A stretch of 18,930 bases of DNA from DATJFH01 sp035495815 (lineage in GTDB: Bacteria > Acidobacteriota > Terriglobia > Bryobacterales > Bryobacteraceae), in contig DATJFH010000337.1 of NCBI GenBank assembly GCA_035495815.1, positions 1-18,930 on the forward strand, given 5' to 3'. A program made the translations under genes and the position numbers. How positions within the stretch are numbered: the stretch's first letter is position 1; each line of letters starts with the position of its first letter. Positions 1 to 8,431 of the stretch are shown one piece after another. The notes below the pieces were generated by a model. It did no database searches. It worked only from the letters and a program-made list of their open reading frames with translations, and was not told the DNA's origin.

Positions 1-2089
1 GGGCGAACAGCGGCACCGAGAACTTTTTGTTCAGCCTCACGCGCAGGTGGACCGTGTCGAAGCCGCTCCGCTGCAAGTCTTTGATATAGGCGTCCAGGTC
101 CCGGAAGTTCATCTGCGAATCGAGCTGGACCTTCTTCAAAAAGTAGTCCGGCGGCTCATCCAGCTCAGGAAAGGTGGTCGCCTCGAAATGCTGCAGGCTC
201 TCACGAGCCGAGCCCAGAATCTCCCGGCGCCAGCAGTTCTGGAAAATCCATTTGCGCAGCGAGGGCTGCCATTGGGCCCGCTCGGCGGTGATCTCGCGCT
301 TCAACCGGAAAGTGGCCGGGTCCAGCTCATAGACGCTCACTCCGAACATGGTGCTTTCCGGGGCGTCGAAGTACTTGTAATAGTAAATGCGCGAGCCCAG
401 TCCCTTGATCCACTTGCGGTCCACGCGAAGATACGTCTGGACGGGACGGCCTTTGATCTTGTCTCGCAGCGCGTCCTGCTTGCGGTTGGCCGGCGGAACA
501 TAGTAGTAGTCGAACGCGAACAAGCCGGCGCTCAGAACGACGCTCGCCAGCAGCACCGGCGCCGTGAGGCGATACAGGCTCACGCCCGACGCCTTGAATG
601 CGGTGACTTCATTGTGCTTGGTCAGCACACCGAACGTGACCAGCACGGCGACCAGCACGCTCATCGGCAGCGTTTCGTAAACGAGCTGCGGCGTCAGGAA
701 AAACAGATACTCCACCACCATCACCATCGGAATCTTGTTCTTGACAATATCCCCGAGCAGGTCGAAGAAGGTGAAGATCTGGGTCATGAAAACGAAGCTG
801 GCCAGCATCAGGACCAGGTAAAAGAGAAACTGCTTGAGGACGTACGTGTCCACCAGCTGCGGCACCAGCGGGAAGCGCCAGGCCCGGCGGGCGGGAGCGG
901 CGGCAACCGGCCTCTCCTGTTGAAATCGCCGGACGATACCCATGAACCAGGCTTGCACCGCCCCCAGCAGATCGCGGTCGCCGGGTCTTTCGAGCCGCGC
1001 CAGCAGGATAATTCCGCTGATCGCGAACAGGATGTTGGGCGACCAGGCGGCCAGCGCGACGGGGATCTTCTGCTGCTTGGCGAGGTTGATCAGAGTGATG
1101 AACGAAAGCCAGTAACAGAAGAAGGCCAGGAAGACGGCCGTCACATAGCCTCCGGATTTTCCCGCTTTTCGCGACGACACACCCAGCGGGATACCGACCA
1201 GCGCCAGCGCCAGGCAGCCCAGCGGAAATGCAAGCCGCCGGTGCAGCTCGATTCTGGCGTCCAGCCATTTCGGCGAATGGCGCGCATGCCAGGGCAGATC
1301 GACGGTGGGCATGGCCGTGAAATCCTTGGCGCTCTGCTCGTCGGGGGGGTTGGCGGGAAGGGCCTGGTCGCCGCGCTGGAATTCGGTATCGTAGCCTTTT
1401 CCCTCTTTGTCGACCTCGTGCATGATGGCGTCGCGGAGGGCGAGCTGGATGCGATTGTTCTTCGGATCCGGCACGGCAATGGCCTCGCGGGCCACGGTGA
1501 TGAGCGGGCCGTCCGCCTTCTCGCGCATGCCCGTCTGCCGCTGCTCGGGCGGCGTAAGGTCCGCGATGAACAGATTCTGCCACTGCACTACCGGTCCGGT
1601 CTTGACGTTCTGCACGTAAAGAATCTTGTTCGGGAACTGCTCGGCGAATACGCTGGACTGGATCTCGGCGGTAAGCTGTTCGGCGATGAGCCGGTTGGCG
1701 ACCCGGATGCCTTCGGTAAGGGCGGCGGGAGTCAGCCAGACGGAGCACACGGCGGCGATCATGGCCGCCAGCCCGGCGAACGTCATCACCGGCAGGATCA
1801 CCTTGCGGCTGGGAATTCCGGCGGCGCGCATCGCCGTGATCTCGCCATCGCTCGACATGCGTCCGAGACCGATCAGAATACCCACCAGCACGCCGAACGG
1901 AATCGTCATGGGCAGAAGCGGGGGGAACGCCATGACGAACAGGTAGGCCACCATCTTCGGTTTCGCGGAGCTGCGGATCAGCAGCTCGAAGACCGGTCCG
2001 CTCTTCTGCAGGAAGATGACGAAGGTCGAGAGCAGCGTTCCCAGCAGCGCGCTGGGAATGATCTCGCGGAAAATGTACCGGCCTAGCAT
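1..2089 (-). CDS. Fused LptF-LptG lipopolysaccharide export permease (3' end cut by window)
   Basis: The frame is open from an ATG at 2089 to the window edge, giving 696 visible residues. The protein begins MLGRYIFREI, typical of YjgP/YjgQ (LptF/LptG) permeases. Residues 1-370 form a complete LptF-like unit: membrane helices near 11-30, 48-75 and 97-122, a periplasmic jellyroll-like region (about 125-285), then helices near 288-305, 315-337 and 345-364. After a linker (about 365-410) a second unit starts with DTYVLKQFLFYLVLML and repeats the plan (helices near 417-440, 458-490 and 507-527, then a jellyroll); its last helices lie beyond the window. In the family, LptF and LptG are separate subunits that, with LptB, extract LPS from the inner membrane for LptC/LptA. 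Here both seem to be one polypeptide. An in-frame TGA just upstream supports this start, though no clear Shine-Dalgarno is seen. It lies 26 bases after the TldE-like gene, probably in one operon. Confidence 0.9.
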   Translation of the reverse strand, partial: MLGRYIFREIIPSALLGTLLSTFVIFLQKSGPVFELLIRSSAKPKMVAYLFVMAFPPLLPMTIPFGVLVGILIGLGRMSSDGEITAMRAAGIPSRKVILPVMTFAGLAAMIAAVCSVWLTPAALTEGIRVANRLIAEQLTAEIQSSVFAEQFPNKILYVQNVKTGPVVQWQNLFIADLTPPEQRQTGMREKADGPLITVAREAIAVPDPKNNRIQLALRDAIMHEVDKEGKGYDTEFQRGDQALPANPPDEQSAKDFTAMPTVDLPWHARHSPKWLDARIELHRRLAFPLGCLALALVGIPLGVSSRKAGKSGGYVTAVFLAFFCYWLSFITLINLAKQQKIPVALAAWSPNILFAISGIILLARLERPGDRDLLGAVQAWFMGIVRRFQQERPVAAAPARRAWRFPLVPQLVDTYVLKQFLFYLVLMLASFVFMTQIFTFFDLLGDIVKNKIPMVMVVEYLFFLTPQLVYETLPMSVLVAVLVTFGVLTKHNEVTAFKASGVSLYRLTAPVLLASVVLSAGLFAFDYYYVPPANRKQDALRDKIKGRPVQTYLRVDRKWIKGLGSRIYYYKYFDAPESTMFGVSVYELDPATFRLKREITAERAQWQPSLRKWIFQNCWRREILGSARESLQHFEATTFPELDEPPDYFLKKVQLDSQMNFRDLDAYIKDLQRSGFDTVHLRVRLNKKFSVPLFA

Positions 2090-2115
2090 GGAAAGCGCGT
2101 GTCAGAGCAAACAGG

Positions 2116-3897
2116 TTAACTCGGCGGCGGCACGACCGGGACCTTCGGGAAGTCCTCCTCGGACCGCTCCATTTCCAGATCGTCGATCAGGACCGAGGGC
2201 GAGATCACGCAGGATTGCGCGACCGACCCGCCGCTTCCCATCAGCGCCATCGGCGCGCCGTTGTCCAGGAAGTCGAACACATAGTTTTCGTCGGAGGCGG
2301 CCAGAATGTCCTTCAGCGAGCGGGCGTTGAAGCCCCGGAAGCGGAGCCCGCGCACCAGTTCCTCCCGGCCGTCGGCGTAGACTCTGTACGCCAGAATCGG
2401 AATCGAGACCGGTTTGGCCGAGCCGCCCGAGCTGGCCGAGCCGGTAAGCAGCCGGCGCAGCTCGTCATAGGACGCCGAGGAGGGATAATCCATTTTCCGG
2501 ATGAGAATTCCGTAGGGCTTATTGCGGGTCTTGCAGATCTCGATCATCTTCTTCTTCAACTCCGCCGGGGCCACCGTTTCCGAAGCTTTGACGAACAGGT
2601 TTCCGATTCCGGCGGCGTCGGCTCCGAAGGCGCCGGGCAGGCGGCCATGACCGTTGGAGCCGGTAAACCCGCGCATGGGCTGCCGCGTCAGCAGGAAATT
2701 TTTGAGCACGCCCTTTTCCACCAGCGACAACGGCCTGGCGAGAACCCCCTCTGAATCGACGCGGTAGTGGCCGAACAGGCGGCGTCCGCGCCACTCGGTT
2801 TGGGTTGGGTCGTCTACGATGTCCATCCACTCCGGCAGGATCCGGGCGCCGAAGCGCCCTTCGAGCTCGCTGGTGGCAATGGCCCCGGGCCGGCCCGGTT
2901 CCATGACGGGCCGCCGTGTCAAGGCCAGGTTCTTGCCGATAATCTGCGCAAAAACCTGCGCCGCGGCTTCCTTCTCGAAGACGACCGGTCCATTGTAGTT
3001 CTCGCCCCTGGGGGCTTTGGCCAGGGCCGAAACATTTTCAGCCAGCGCGGTAACAGCCCGCTCCATCTCCGATGCGCTCGCGAACGCCCCCGCGTCGCTC
3101 GACTGGAACACGACGGCGTCGCGGAGCATCATTCCGTCGGAGGCCTGGCTCGAGACCCGCGCCCGGAGGAGAGCGACGTGCTCCTGGATGCGGATTTCGG
3201 CGCCCTCGGAGGTTGCCATGTAGCGGATGTCGTGAATCCCGGAGAATTCGACCAGCGAACTGCGGAGGTCCGGGTACTTTCGGAATACCGCCGAGAGGCT
3301 CCGCACTAGATTTTTCCAGCGCTCCTCGTCGAAGGAGGCCGCGGAGACCGGCTCGACGCGCTTCACCGGTTCGGCTTTGGCGAAGTCGTCGATATGCTCA
3401 GCCAGGCTGACGTTCTTGAGCGCCGCCCGTTTCCGGGCGATGGCTTCGACGGCGGATTTGTAGGCGCGGTCGATGGCCAGCCAAAGATACCGGCGCAGCA
3501 GCAGCAGGTTGTCGTCGAGCGGCAGGCGATCGACGTCATAATTGCTGCCGTAGGTGAATCCGCTGCCGACGTAGTTGGTATTGTCGAATTTGTAGCTGCC
3601 GACCCGGACCTGCACGCGCGGCGAGCGGAAGTGGGGGCGGTTGGCGCTGATCAGTCCACCGAGCGTGGCCGAGGTGGAGAATCCGTGGACGTCGTCCACG
3701 TTCACTTCCACATAGTAGGGCGACTCCAGATTTTCGAACTTGAGCTCCCTGGCGCGCTCGATCTCGGCCTTCATGGCCTTGAGCAGAACGTCCGGTTCGG
3801 CCGCGCGCGCCGCGGCGCAAAGCAGCATCAACAGCAGCCAAGAACCGCGGCGGTGGAAACACCGGCCCCGCCTGGCGGCGTCCATGATCCCGCTCAT
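2116..3897 (-). CDS. Secreted TldE/PmbA-like protein, metal site lost
   Basis: A 593-residue protein with a signal peptide (hydrophobic core around 18-30, cleavage near ARA-AEP), so it acts outside the cytoplasm. It aligns along its length with the adjacent TldD-type protein: both share an SNGHGR motif (here about 414-419), a KPYG segment, a YRVYADGREELVRG-type strand and a final SPSVL/SPALL strand. Where the neighbour has HEIFGH, this protein has QIIGK (about 318-322), one residue shorter and without either His or the Glu. The late Cys ligand is also absent; the aligned region reads NGAPMALMGSGG. In the TldD/TldE (U62) family TldD is the zinc peptidase and TldE/PmbA the inactive partner, so a heterodimer with the neighbour is likely (inference). 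Its ATG overlaps the preceding stop (ATGA, 3894-3897), implying translational coupling. A second ATG at 3885 is a possible alternative start. Confidence 0.88.
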   Translation of the reverse strand: MSGIMDAARRGRCFHRRGSWLLLMLLCAAARAAEPDVLLKAMKAEIERARELKFENLESPYYVEVNVDDVHGFSTSATLGGLISANRPHFRSPRVQVRVGSYKFDNTNYVGSGFTYGSNYDVDRLPLDDNLLLLRRYLWLAIDRAYKSAVEAIARKRAALKNVSLAEHIDDFAKAEPVKRVEPVSAASFDEERWKNLVRSLSAVFRKYPDLRSSLVEFSGIHDIRYMATSEGAEIRIQEHVALLRARVSSQASDGMMLRDAVVFQSSDAGAFASASEMERAVTALAENVSALAKAPRGENYNGPVVFEKEAAAQVFAQIIGKNLALTRRPVMEPGRPGAIATSELEGRFGARILPEWMDIVDDPTQTEWRGRRLFGHYRVDSEGVLARPLSLVEKGVLKNFLLTRQPMRGFTGSNGHGRLPGAFGADAAGIGNLFVKASETVAPAELKKKMIEICKTRNKPYGILIRKMDYPSSASYDELRRLLTGSASSGGSAKPVSIPILAYRVYADGREELVRGLRFRGFNARSLKDILAASDENYVFDFLDNGAPMALMGSGGSVAQSCVISPSVLIDDLEMERSEEDFPKVPVVPPPS

Positions 3898-5573
3898 CGG
3901 CCGGTCTCCCCGCTCGCAGGCTGCGGAAGCAATGGCGGGCGGTCCTGCGACTTATTCTTCTTCTCGATCTCGATTTCCGACACCAGAAGGGCGGGCGACA
4001 CCGCCGACACCGGGACGCTGCCCGACTCGGCGCCGCAATATCCGTTGAAGACGTCCGGGTGATCCGAAGTCGCCAGGATCTTGCTGAAGCTCGAGAGCGG
4101 CGTGCCGACCATGTCGGCGCCGCGGACCAGCTCATCGGGGCGGCCGTCCGGATAGATGCGGTACACAACCAGGGGAATCACCTTGAAGGCCTGGAGTCCG
4201 GCGCGCCCGGTGGTGGTGTAGCCGCCGGTGATGTTCTGGAAAAACAGCCCGTAAGGCTTGTTCTGGCGTTTGATCTCGGCAATCAGCATTTCCCGAAGTT
4301 TGGAGTCGGGAACCTGGCGGGTGGATTCGACGATGAGATTGGACTGCCGGGAAACGATCTCCGCTCCGGTCTGCCGGCGCCCGTGACCGTTCGAATGCGG
4401 AAAGCCCTGGATGGGAGAACGGGACATGAGGAAGGTCTTGAGAATCCCCTTGTCCACCACCGTCACCGGACGAGCGGGCACGCCTTCATCGTCGAAACGA
4501 TACCAGCCGTTGAGATCGACGCCGCCGATTCTCTTGCGGGTGGGATCGAAGACTACGGAAAGAAAATCCGGCAGCACCGGACCATTCACGCTTTTGGTGA
4601 AAGTCTGCCCTTCAGTCTCGTCCTTCTGCCGGTGCCCTTCCACGCGGTGGCCGAAGATTTCGTGAAAGAAGACGCCGGCGGCGCGCCCGGAAAGAATGGC
4701 CGGTCCCACGAAGGGATCGACCACGGGCGCCTTCAGCAGACCGGTGAGATCCTTGGCCACCCGCTCGATGCCAGCCTGGATCACGGCGTCATTGGGCAGC
4801 CCCTGGACGTCGAAAGCTTCGAAGGTCTCGGAGGTGGTCAGATCCATTCCATCGTCGGCCCGGGCGACGGCGGAAATGACCACGCGGGCGAAGCCGCGCC
4901 CGTGCTGCAGCCGCTCGCCCTCGGTGGTGGCCAGGTACTTGGTCTCCGATTGCGCCATCACGCTGACACTGCTGGTGAGGATGCCCGGATACCGCGAAAA
5001 AGCAGTGGACAGCTTACGCAGACGCGCGGTCCACTCGTCGGAAGAGAACTTCAGTTTGGCAGGCGCTTCCGAGAAGACGGATTTCTGCTCCTCCTGGGAG
5101 AAATCGTCGGACGGATCTTCCTCCTTGACCTTGACCTGGGAGTTGGTCCGGATGCGGATGAGCCGCTCGGCGGCGATTCGGTAGGTGTGATCGGTATCGA
5201 GCCATAGCCGGCGCTTCAAGGCGAGCGGAGTGTCTTCGATGACGACGGACGAGCCGGTAGTGAAGTGGGGGCGCTCGCCGCGTACGCGATGGTAGTTATC
5301 GAGCTTCGGCGTGCCGACGCGCACGCAGACGTCCAGATTGGCGGCGCGCGAGCGGTTGCGGGCGGTAATTGCGCCGAAGCTGGCGGAGATGACGGCATAG
5401 TCCTGGTCGGTTATCGAATAGGACATGAAATAAGGAGGCGGATCGGCTTTCGCTTTCAACCCCTGGAAATTCCGGTCCAACTCTTCAGACAGGACCCCGA
5501 GCACGCCGGCGGGTTGACCCAGAGCCGTCCCCAGACACGCGAAAGCGAGGCAAAGTCTATAAATTTTAGCCAC
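3894..5573 (-). CDS. Secreted TldD-type metallopeptidase
   Basis: A 559-residue protein starting at a GTG (5571-5573). Residues 1-19 form a short signal peptide ending ALG, so this is an exported member of a family whose E. coli TldD is cytoplasmic. The active-site motif HEIFGH (His304, Glu305, His309; HExxxH) is intact and followed by VEGHR. The third zinc ligand expected in TldD is matched by Cys513 in NGYCGAESGSVPVS. The mature chain is longer at its N-terminus than classical TldD. Family role: with TldE, TldD degrades unfolded peptides or trims modified peptides such as microcin B17; the substrate here is unknown. It is first in a cluster with the TldE-like gene (4-base overlap) and the LPS permease. 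No Shine-Dalgarno is visible. A weak -10-like TATCCT (minus strand, 5584-5589) lies 10 bases before the GTG, so a nearly leaderless message is possible. Confidence 0.9.
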   Translation of the reverse strand: MAKIYRLCLAFACLGTALGQPAGVLGVLSEELDRNFQGLKAKADPPPYFMSYSITDQDYAVISASFGAITARNRSRAANLDVCVRVGTPKLDNYHRVRGERPHFTTGSSVVIEDTPLALKRRLWLDTDHTYRIAAERLIRIRTNSQVKVKEEDPSDDFSQEEQKSVFSEAPAKLKFSSDEWTARLRKLSTAFSRYPGILTSSVSVMAQSETKYLATTEGERLQHGRGFARVVISAVARADDGMDLTTSETFEAFDVQGLPNDAVIQAGIERVAKDLTGLLKAPVVDPFVGPAILSGRAAGVFFHEIFGHRVEGHRQKDETEGQTFTKSVNGPVLPDFLSVVFDPTRKRIGGVDLNGWYRFDDEGVPARPVTVVDKGILKTFLMSRSPIQGFPHSNGHGRRQTGAEIVSRQSNLIVESTRQVPDSKLREMLIAEIKRQNKPYGLFFQNITGGYTTTGRAGLQAFKVIPLVVYRIYPDGRPDELVRGADMVGTPLSSFSKILATSDHPDVFNGYCGAESGSVPVSAVSPALLVSEIEIEKKNKSQDRPPLLPQPASGETGR

Positions 5574-5656
5574 CGTGTTAACAAGGATAGCAATGTTCCG
5601 CCGCCACGGCCGTCAACACCATCATCCCCACGGCGACCATCGAAATCCATTCCTGA

Positions 5657-6607
5657 CTAACCCGCCAGCGGGCGAGCACGTCGATCGCCGGCAGCGTCCC
5701 CGCGGTCAGGATGGACCTTCCGGGCCCAGACCTGCGACATGCGTGGCGCGAATACCAGTACGTCGGGATCATCGGTGGCGGCCTGCATGTCGGTCAGCGT
5801 TTCCTCGAGCTGCTCAAATGTAATCAGCCCGGCGGAGATCAACGCGGGTCCGGCCTCGGCAACACTCCACTTCAGTAACAGCCGGTTCTCGCCGCGCGGA
5901 ATGGCGGGCTGGTGGATATCGATCTCGGGACTGGCAAAGCCGGCCGCCTTCACCATGTGGTACAGGTCCCGGGCAATCGAATAGTTCAGCCCACGCGCGT
6001 ATCCGAGACGGGTGAACAGAGTGGCGAAAGCATCGAGCGAGGTCGCCGGAACACTGGTGGCGGAAGCCAGATCGCCGTCCTCTACCACCAGGATGCCGCC
6101 CGGTTTCAGAATGTCGCGCATCTCCCGCAGACAGGCTCGGGGGTCGGGAAGATGATGCAACAGAAACCGGCAGTAGACCAGATCGAACGAACCGCGGGGC
6201 AATCCCGAATTGCAGGCGTCGGCTTCGCGAAACGACGTATTCATGAGGCCCGACCACAGGCAAAGCTTCCTGGCCTGATCCAATTGCGCTCCGCTTGCGT
6301 CGATCCCGGTTACACTTCCGGTGGGCCCCACCATCCGGGCGAGCATGCTGGTCACGGCGCCGACACCGCAGCCGAAATCGGCAACCCGCATGGACGCCCT
6401 GAGTCCGGCGCGCAGCAGGACGCGCCGTCCGGCAGGTGAGTAGATGTTGTGCAACAGCATGAGACGGCGGACGGCTGCCGGGCCGGTTGCAAGGGCGTAC
6501 TCGCCAGGGGCGGCAGTTCGAGTGATCGGCTTGACCATCCGTAATCCATTGAACATCGGCGCTTTCCGGTTCGGTGATGGAACACACTCGAAAATGTTCT
6601 GGTTCAT
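5657..6607 (-). CDS. Class I SAM-dependent methyltransferase
   Basis: A 316-residue protein with a Rossmann methyltransferase core: motif I VADFGCGVGA (about 75-84), the acidic end of strand 2 in GIDAS (101-105), FDLVYCRFLLHHLPDP (141-156) and the LKPGGILVVEDGD strand (167-179). The HHLPDP segment and the overall order resemble UbiE/methyltransferase-11 type enzymes acting on small molecules; the substrate cannot be read from sequence. The frame stays open to an ATG at 6841, but the start at 6607 is preferred: AGGAG sits about eight bases upstream, and the extra 78 residues look like translated noncoding sequence. It is transcribed away from glpK. The downstream gap to the TldD-type gene is 83 bases, so co-transcription is possible but not shown. 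Confidence 0.85.
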   Translation of the reverse strand: MNQNIFECVPSPNRKAPMFNGLRMVKPITRTAAPGEYALATGPAAVRRLMLLHNIYSPAGRRVLLRAGLRASMRVADFGCGVGAVTSMLARMVGPTGSVTGIDASGAQLDQARKLCLWSGLMNTSFREADACNSGLPRGSFDLVYCRFLLHHLPDPRACLREMRDILKPGGILVVEDGDLASATSVPATSLDAFATLFTRLGYARGLNYSIARDLYHMVKAAGFASPEIDIHQPAIPRGENRLLLKWSVAEAGPALISAGLITFEQLEETLTDMQAATDDPDVLVFAPRMSQVWARKVHPDRGDAAGDRRARPLAG

Positions 6608-6697
6608 TGGTTTTCTCCTGATTTCGATCCGGGAGCGTCCGCTCTCAACGCCCCTCCCTATGTCAAGCGGGAACAGGACCCGGCAGTGGATCGCCCG

Positions 6698-6727
6698 TTT
6701 GTATCCACTTTGTGAAAGCTTTGTAAA
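6698..6727 (-). promoter_or_regulatory. Candidate promoter for the methyltransferase gene
   Basis: On the minus strand TTTACA (6722-6727) and TACAAA (6698-6703) are separated by 18 bases, a fair match to a sigma-70 type promoter. The predicted start is near 6691, giving a leader of about 84 bases before the ATG at 6607. It is found by eye and sits in a rare AT-rich patch of the divergent region. Confidence 0.35.
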
Positions 6728-6762
6728 TATCCAGCTGGCGGACGCCACTGCCGAAGGTCCAT

Positions 6763-6776
6763 CGCCGGAACCGGCG
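6763..6776. promoter_or_regulatory. Palindrome in the divergent methyltransferase-glpK region
   Basis: CGCCGG and CCGGCG flank a two-base AA centre, a symmetrical 14-base site. A second inverted repeat, GGCATG/CATGCC with a 12-base spacer, lies at 6784-6807. Both fall between the two divergent genes, where a regulator could bind, but short GC palindromes are common in GC-rich DNA and no regulator family is recognised. Apart from these and the promoter candidates, the 6608-6874 gap shows nothing. Confidence 0.2.
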
Positions 6777-6859
6777 TGTTGCAGGCATGTGTCCTCGAGC
6801 TCATGCCGTTTTCCGCTAGATTGCCGGGTTGAATCGGGCATCGCCGGAGGCGTGCAACA

Positions 6860-6865
6860 TATAAT
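6860..6865 (+). promoter_or_regulatory. Candidate -10 box (TATAAT) just before glpK
   Basis: A perfect TATAAT ends nine bases before the glpK ATG at 6875, and no Shine-Dalgarno lies between them. If used, transcription would begin near 6871-6873, making the message leaderless or almost so. No good -35 element is seen at 16-18 bases (TTGAAT at 6829-6834 is 25 bases away), so the site may depend on an activator or be fortuitous. Confidence 0.35.
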
Positions 6866-6874
6866 GTCTAGTCC

Positions 6875-8353
6875 ATGCCATTCATTCTTTCCCTAGACGA
6901 AGGAACTACCAGCGCACGCGCGGCCCTCTATGACGAGGCGGGCCGGGTCGTATCGATGGAAGCGGTTCCGGTTACCTGCCTCTACCCGCAGCCCGGCTGG
7001 GTCGAGCAGGATCCGGCGGAGATCTGGGAAGCTCAGATGGCCGCGGTCAGCCGGGTTATGGCGAAGAGCGGGGCCGCGCCTCGCGACATTGTCGCCGCCG
7101 GCGTCACCAACCAGCGCGAAACCACCATCGTGTGGGATCGCCATACCGGGCAGCCGGTCGCTCCGGCCATCGTCTGGCAGTGCCGCCGGACGGCCGATTT
7201 CTGCAAGGAATTGAGCGCCGGCCGGGATTCGAAGCGGATTACCGCCGCTACCGGTCTGGTGGTCGACGCGTACTTTTCCGCCAGCAAGATCCGCTGGATT
7301 CTCGAGAACACGCCCGGCGCCAGGTCCAAAGCCCGTAATGGAGATCTGTTGTTCGGAAACGTGGATACGTGGCTCATCTGGAAGCTCACCGGGGGCGCCG
7401 TACACGCCACCGACTTCACCAACGCCTCGCGCACGATGCTGCTCAACCTGGAGACGGGCGCCTGGGACGACGATCTGCTGCGCATCTTCGACGTGCCCGC
7501 CTCCATGCTGCCCGCGGTTCACCCATCGAGCGGCGTCCTCGGCGTGGCCACTCAACTCGGGGCAGACATCCCGATTGCAGGCGTAGCCGGCGACCAGCAG
7601 GCGGCGCTGGCCGGCCAGGCCTGTTTCCGCCCCGGACTTTCGAAGAACACCTACGGCACCGGCTGTTTCGCGCTGCTGCATACCGGGGACCGCATGCCGG
7701 TATCGAAGAACCGGCTGCTCGCGACGAGGGCGGCTTCTACCGGAGGACCGTCTCAGTTCGCCATCGAAGGCAGTGTGTTCATCGCCGGCGCGGCCGTCCA
7801 GTGGCTTCGCGACCGGCTGGGTGTGATCTCGACTGCCGCCGAGACGGAGCCGGTGGCCGCTTCCGTGCCGGATAACGGAGGCGTCTACTTCGTGCCGGCA
7901 TTTGTGGGGCTTGGCGCGCCGCACTGGGACTCGGGCGCGCGCGGTCTGCTCACCGGCGTCACGGCGGCCAGCGGCCGGGCCCATGTTGTCCGGGCGACAC
8001 TCGAGTCGATCGCCTACCAGACACGCGAGCTGGTCGAGGCGATGGAAGCCGATTCCGGCGAGCGCCTCAGCGAGTTGCGCGTGGACGGGGGCGCGGCAGT
8101 CAACAATTTTTTGATGCAGTTTCAGGCCGACATTCTGGGCCGGCCCATCGTCCGTCCGGCCGATATCGAGACCACCGCCCTGGGCGCGGCGTACCTGGCC
8201 GGTCTGGCCACCGGTTTCTGGAAGAGCGTAGAGGAAATCGAGAACTTCTGGCGCGCCGACCGCCGTTTCGACCCCCAAATGCCGTCCGGGGTCCGTGAAC
8301 GGCTGTTCGGGGAATGGAAATCCGCGGTGGCCCGGTGCCGCTCGAACACCTGA
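6875..8353 (+). CDS. glpK: Glycerol kinase
   Basis: A 492-residue protein of the expected length for the FGGY kinase GlpK, which phosphorylates glycerol to sn-glycerol 3-phosphate with ATP in the cytoplasm. It begins with the phosphate-binding SLDEGTTSARAALYD. The glycerol-binding positions are present: Arg81-Glu82 in TNQRETT, Tyr133 in DAYFSASK and Asp240 in AGDQQAA. The adenine/phosphate region KNTYGTGCF (257-265) and the C-terminal DGGAAVNNFLMQFQADILG (404-422) are classical. TDFTNASRTMLLNLETGAWDD closely follows the E. coli enzyme. There is no adjacent glycerol facilitator or glycerol-3-phosphate dehydrogenase, so the rest of the pathway must be elsewhere. No Shine-Dalgarno is visible; the start is fixed by the conserved N-terminus. 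Confidence 0.96.
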   Translation: MPFILSLDEGTTSARAALYDEAGRVVSMEAVPVTCLYPQPGWVEQDPAEIWEAQMAAVSRVMAKSGAAPRDIVAAGVTNQRETTIVWDRHTGQPVAPAIVWQCRRTADFCKELSAGRDSKRITAATGLVVDAYFSASKIRWILENTPGARSKARNGDLLFGNVDTWLIWKLTGGAVHATDFTNASRTMLLNLETGAWDDDLLRIFDVPASMLPAVHPSSGVLGVATQLGADIPIAGVAGDQQAALAGQACFRPGLSKNTYGTGCFALLHTGDRMPVSKNRLLATRAASTGGPSQFAIEGSVFIAGAAVQWLRDRLGVISTAAETEPVAASVPDNGGVYFVPAFVGLGAPHWDSGARGLLTGVTAASGRAHVVRATLESIAYQTRELVEAMEADSGERLSELRVDGGAAVNNFLMQFQADILGRPIVRPADIETTALGAAYLAGLATGFWKSVEEIENFWRADRRFDPQMPSGVRERLFGEWKSAVARCRSNT

Positions 8354-8375
8354 GTATTTCCATATATTTAACAAG

Positions 8376-8412
8376 TTGACAGCGATTTCACGCCCTGGTT
8401 TGTTGGTATCCT
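8376..8412 (+). promoter_or_regulatory. Weak promoter candidate for the CHRD protein gene
   Basis: A consensus TTGACA (8376-8381) stands in the 78-base gap after glpK, with TTGGTA (8403-8408) and TATCCT (8407-8412) downstream. The spacings of 21 and 25 bases are longer than the usual 17, so this is only a candidate. No hairpin-plus-U terminator is seen after glpK, so read-through is also possible. Confidence 0.25.
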
Positions 8413-8431
8413 GTTCTGGGGTTTTGAATCT

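Noticed and set aside
47..2086. 679-codon plus-strand open frame, rich in His/Gln/Arg.
   Set aside because: It lies antisense to a convincing LptF-LptG permease and has low-complexity composition typical of antisense frames in GC-rich DNA. The minus strand carries the recognisable protein.
5561..5571. The 11-base string GCTAAAATTTA at the TldD-type gene start also occurs at the intron 3' end (18786-18796).
   Set aside because: Many 11-base matches are expected by chance in a window this size, and the TldD copy has no domain V or VI nearby.
6608..6841. N-terminal extension of the methyltransferase to an ATG at 6841.
   Set aside because: AGGAG before the ATG at 6607 and the lack of protein-like character upstream favour the shorter form; the extension also covers the likely promoter.
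6893..8374. 493-codon minus-strand frame across glpK.
   Set aside because: It mirrors the glpK codons and shows no domain; glpK is unambiguous.
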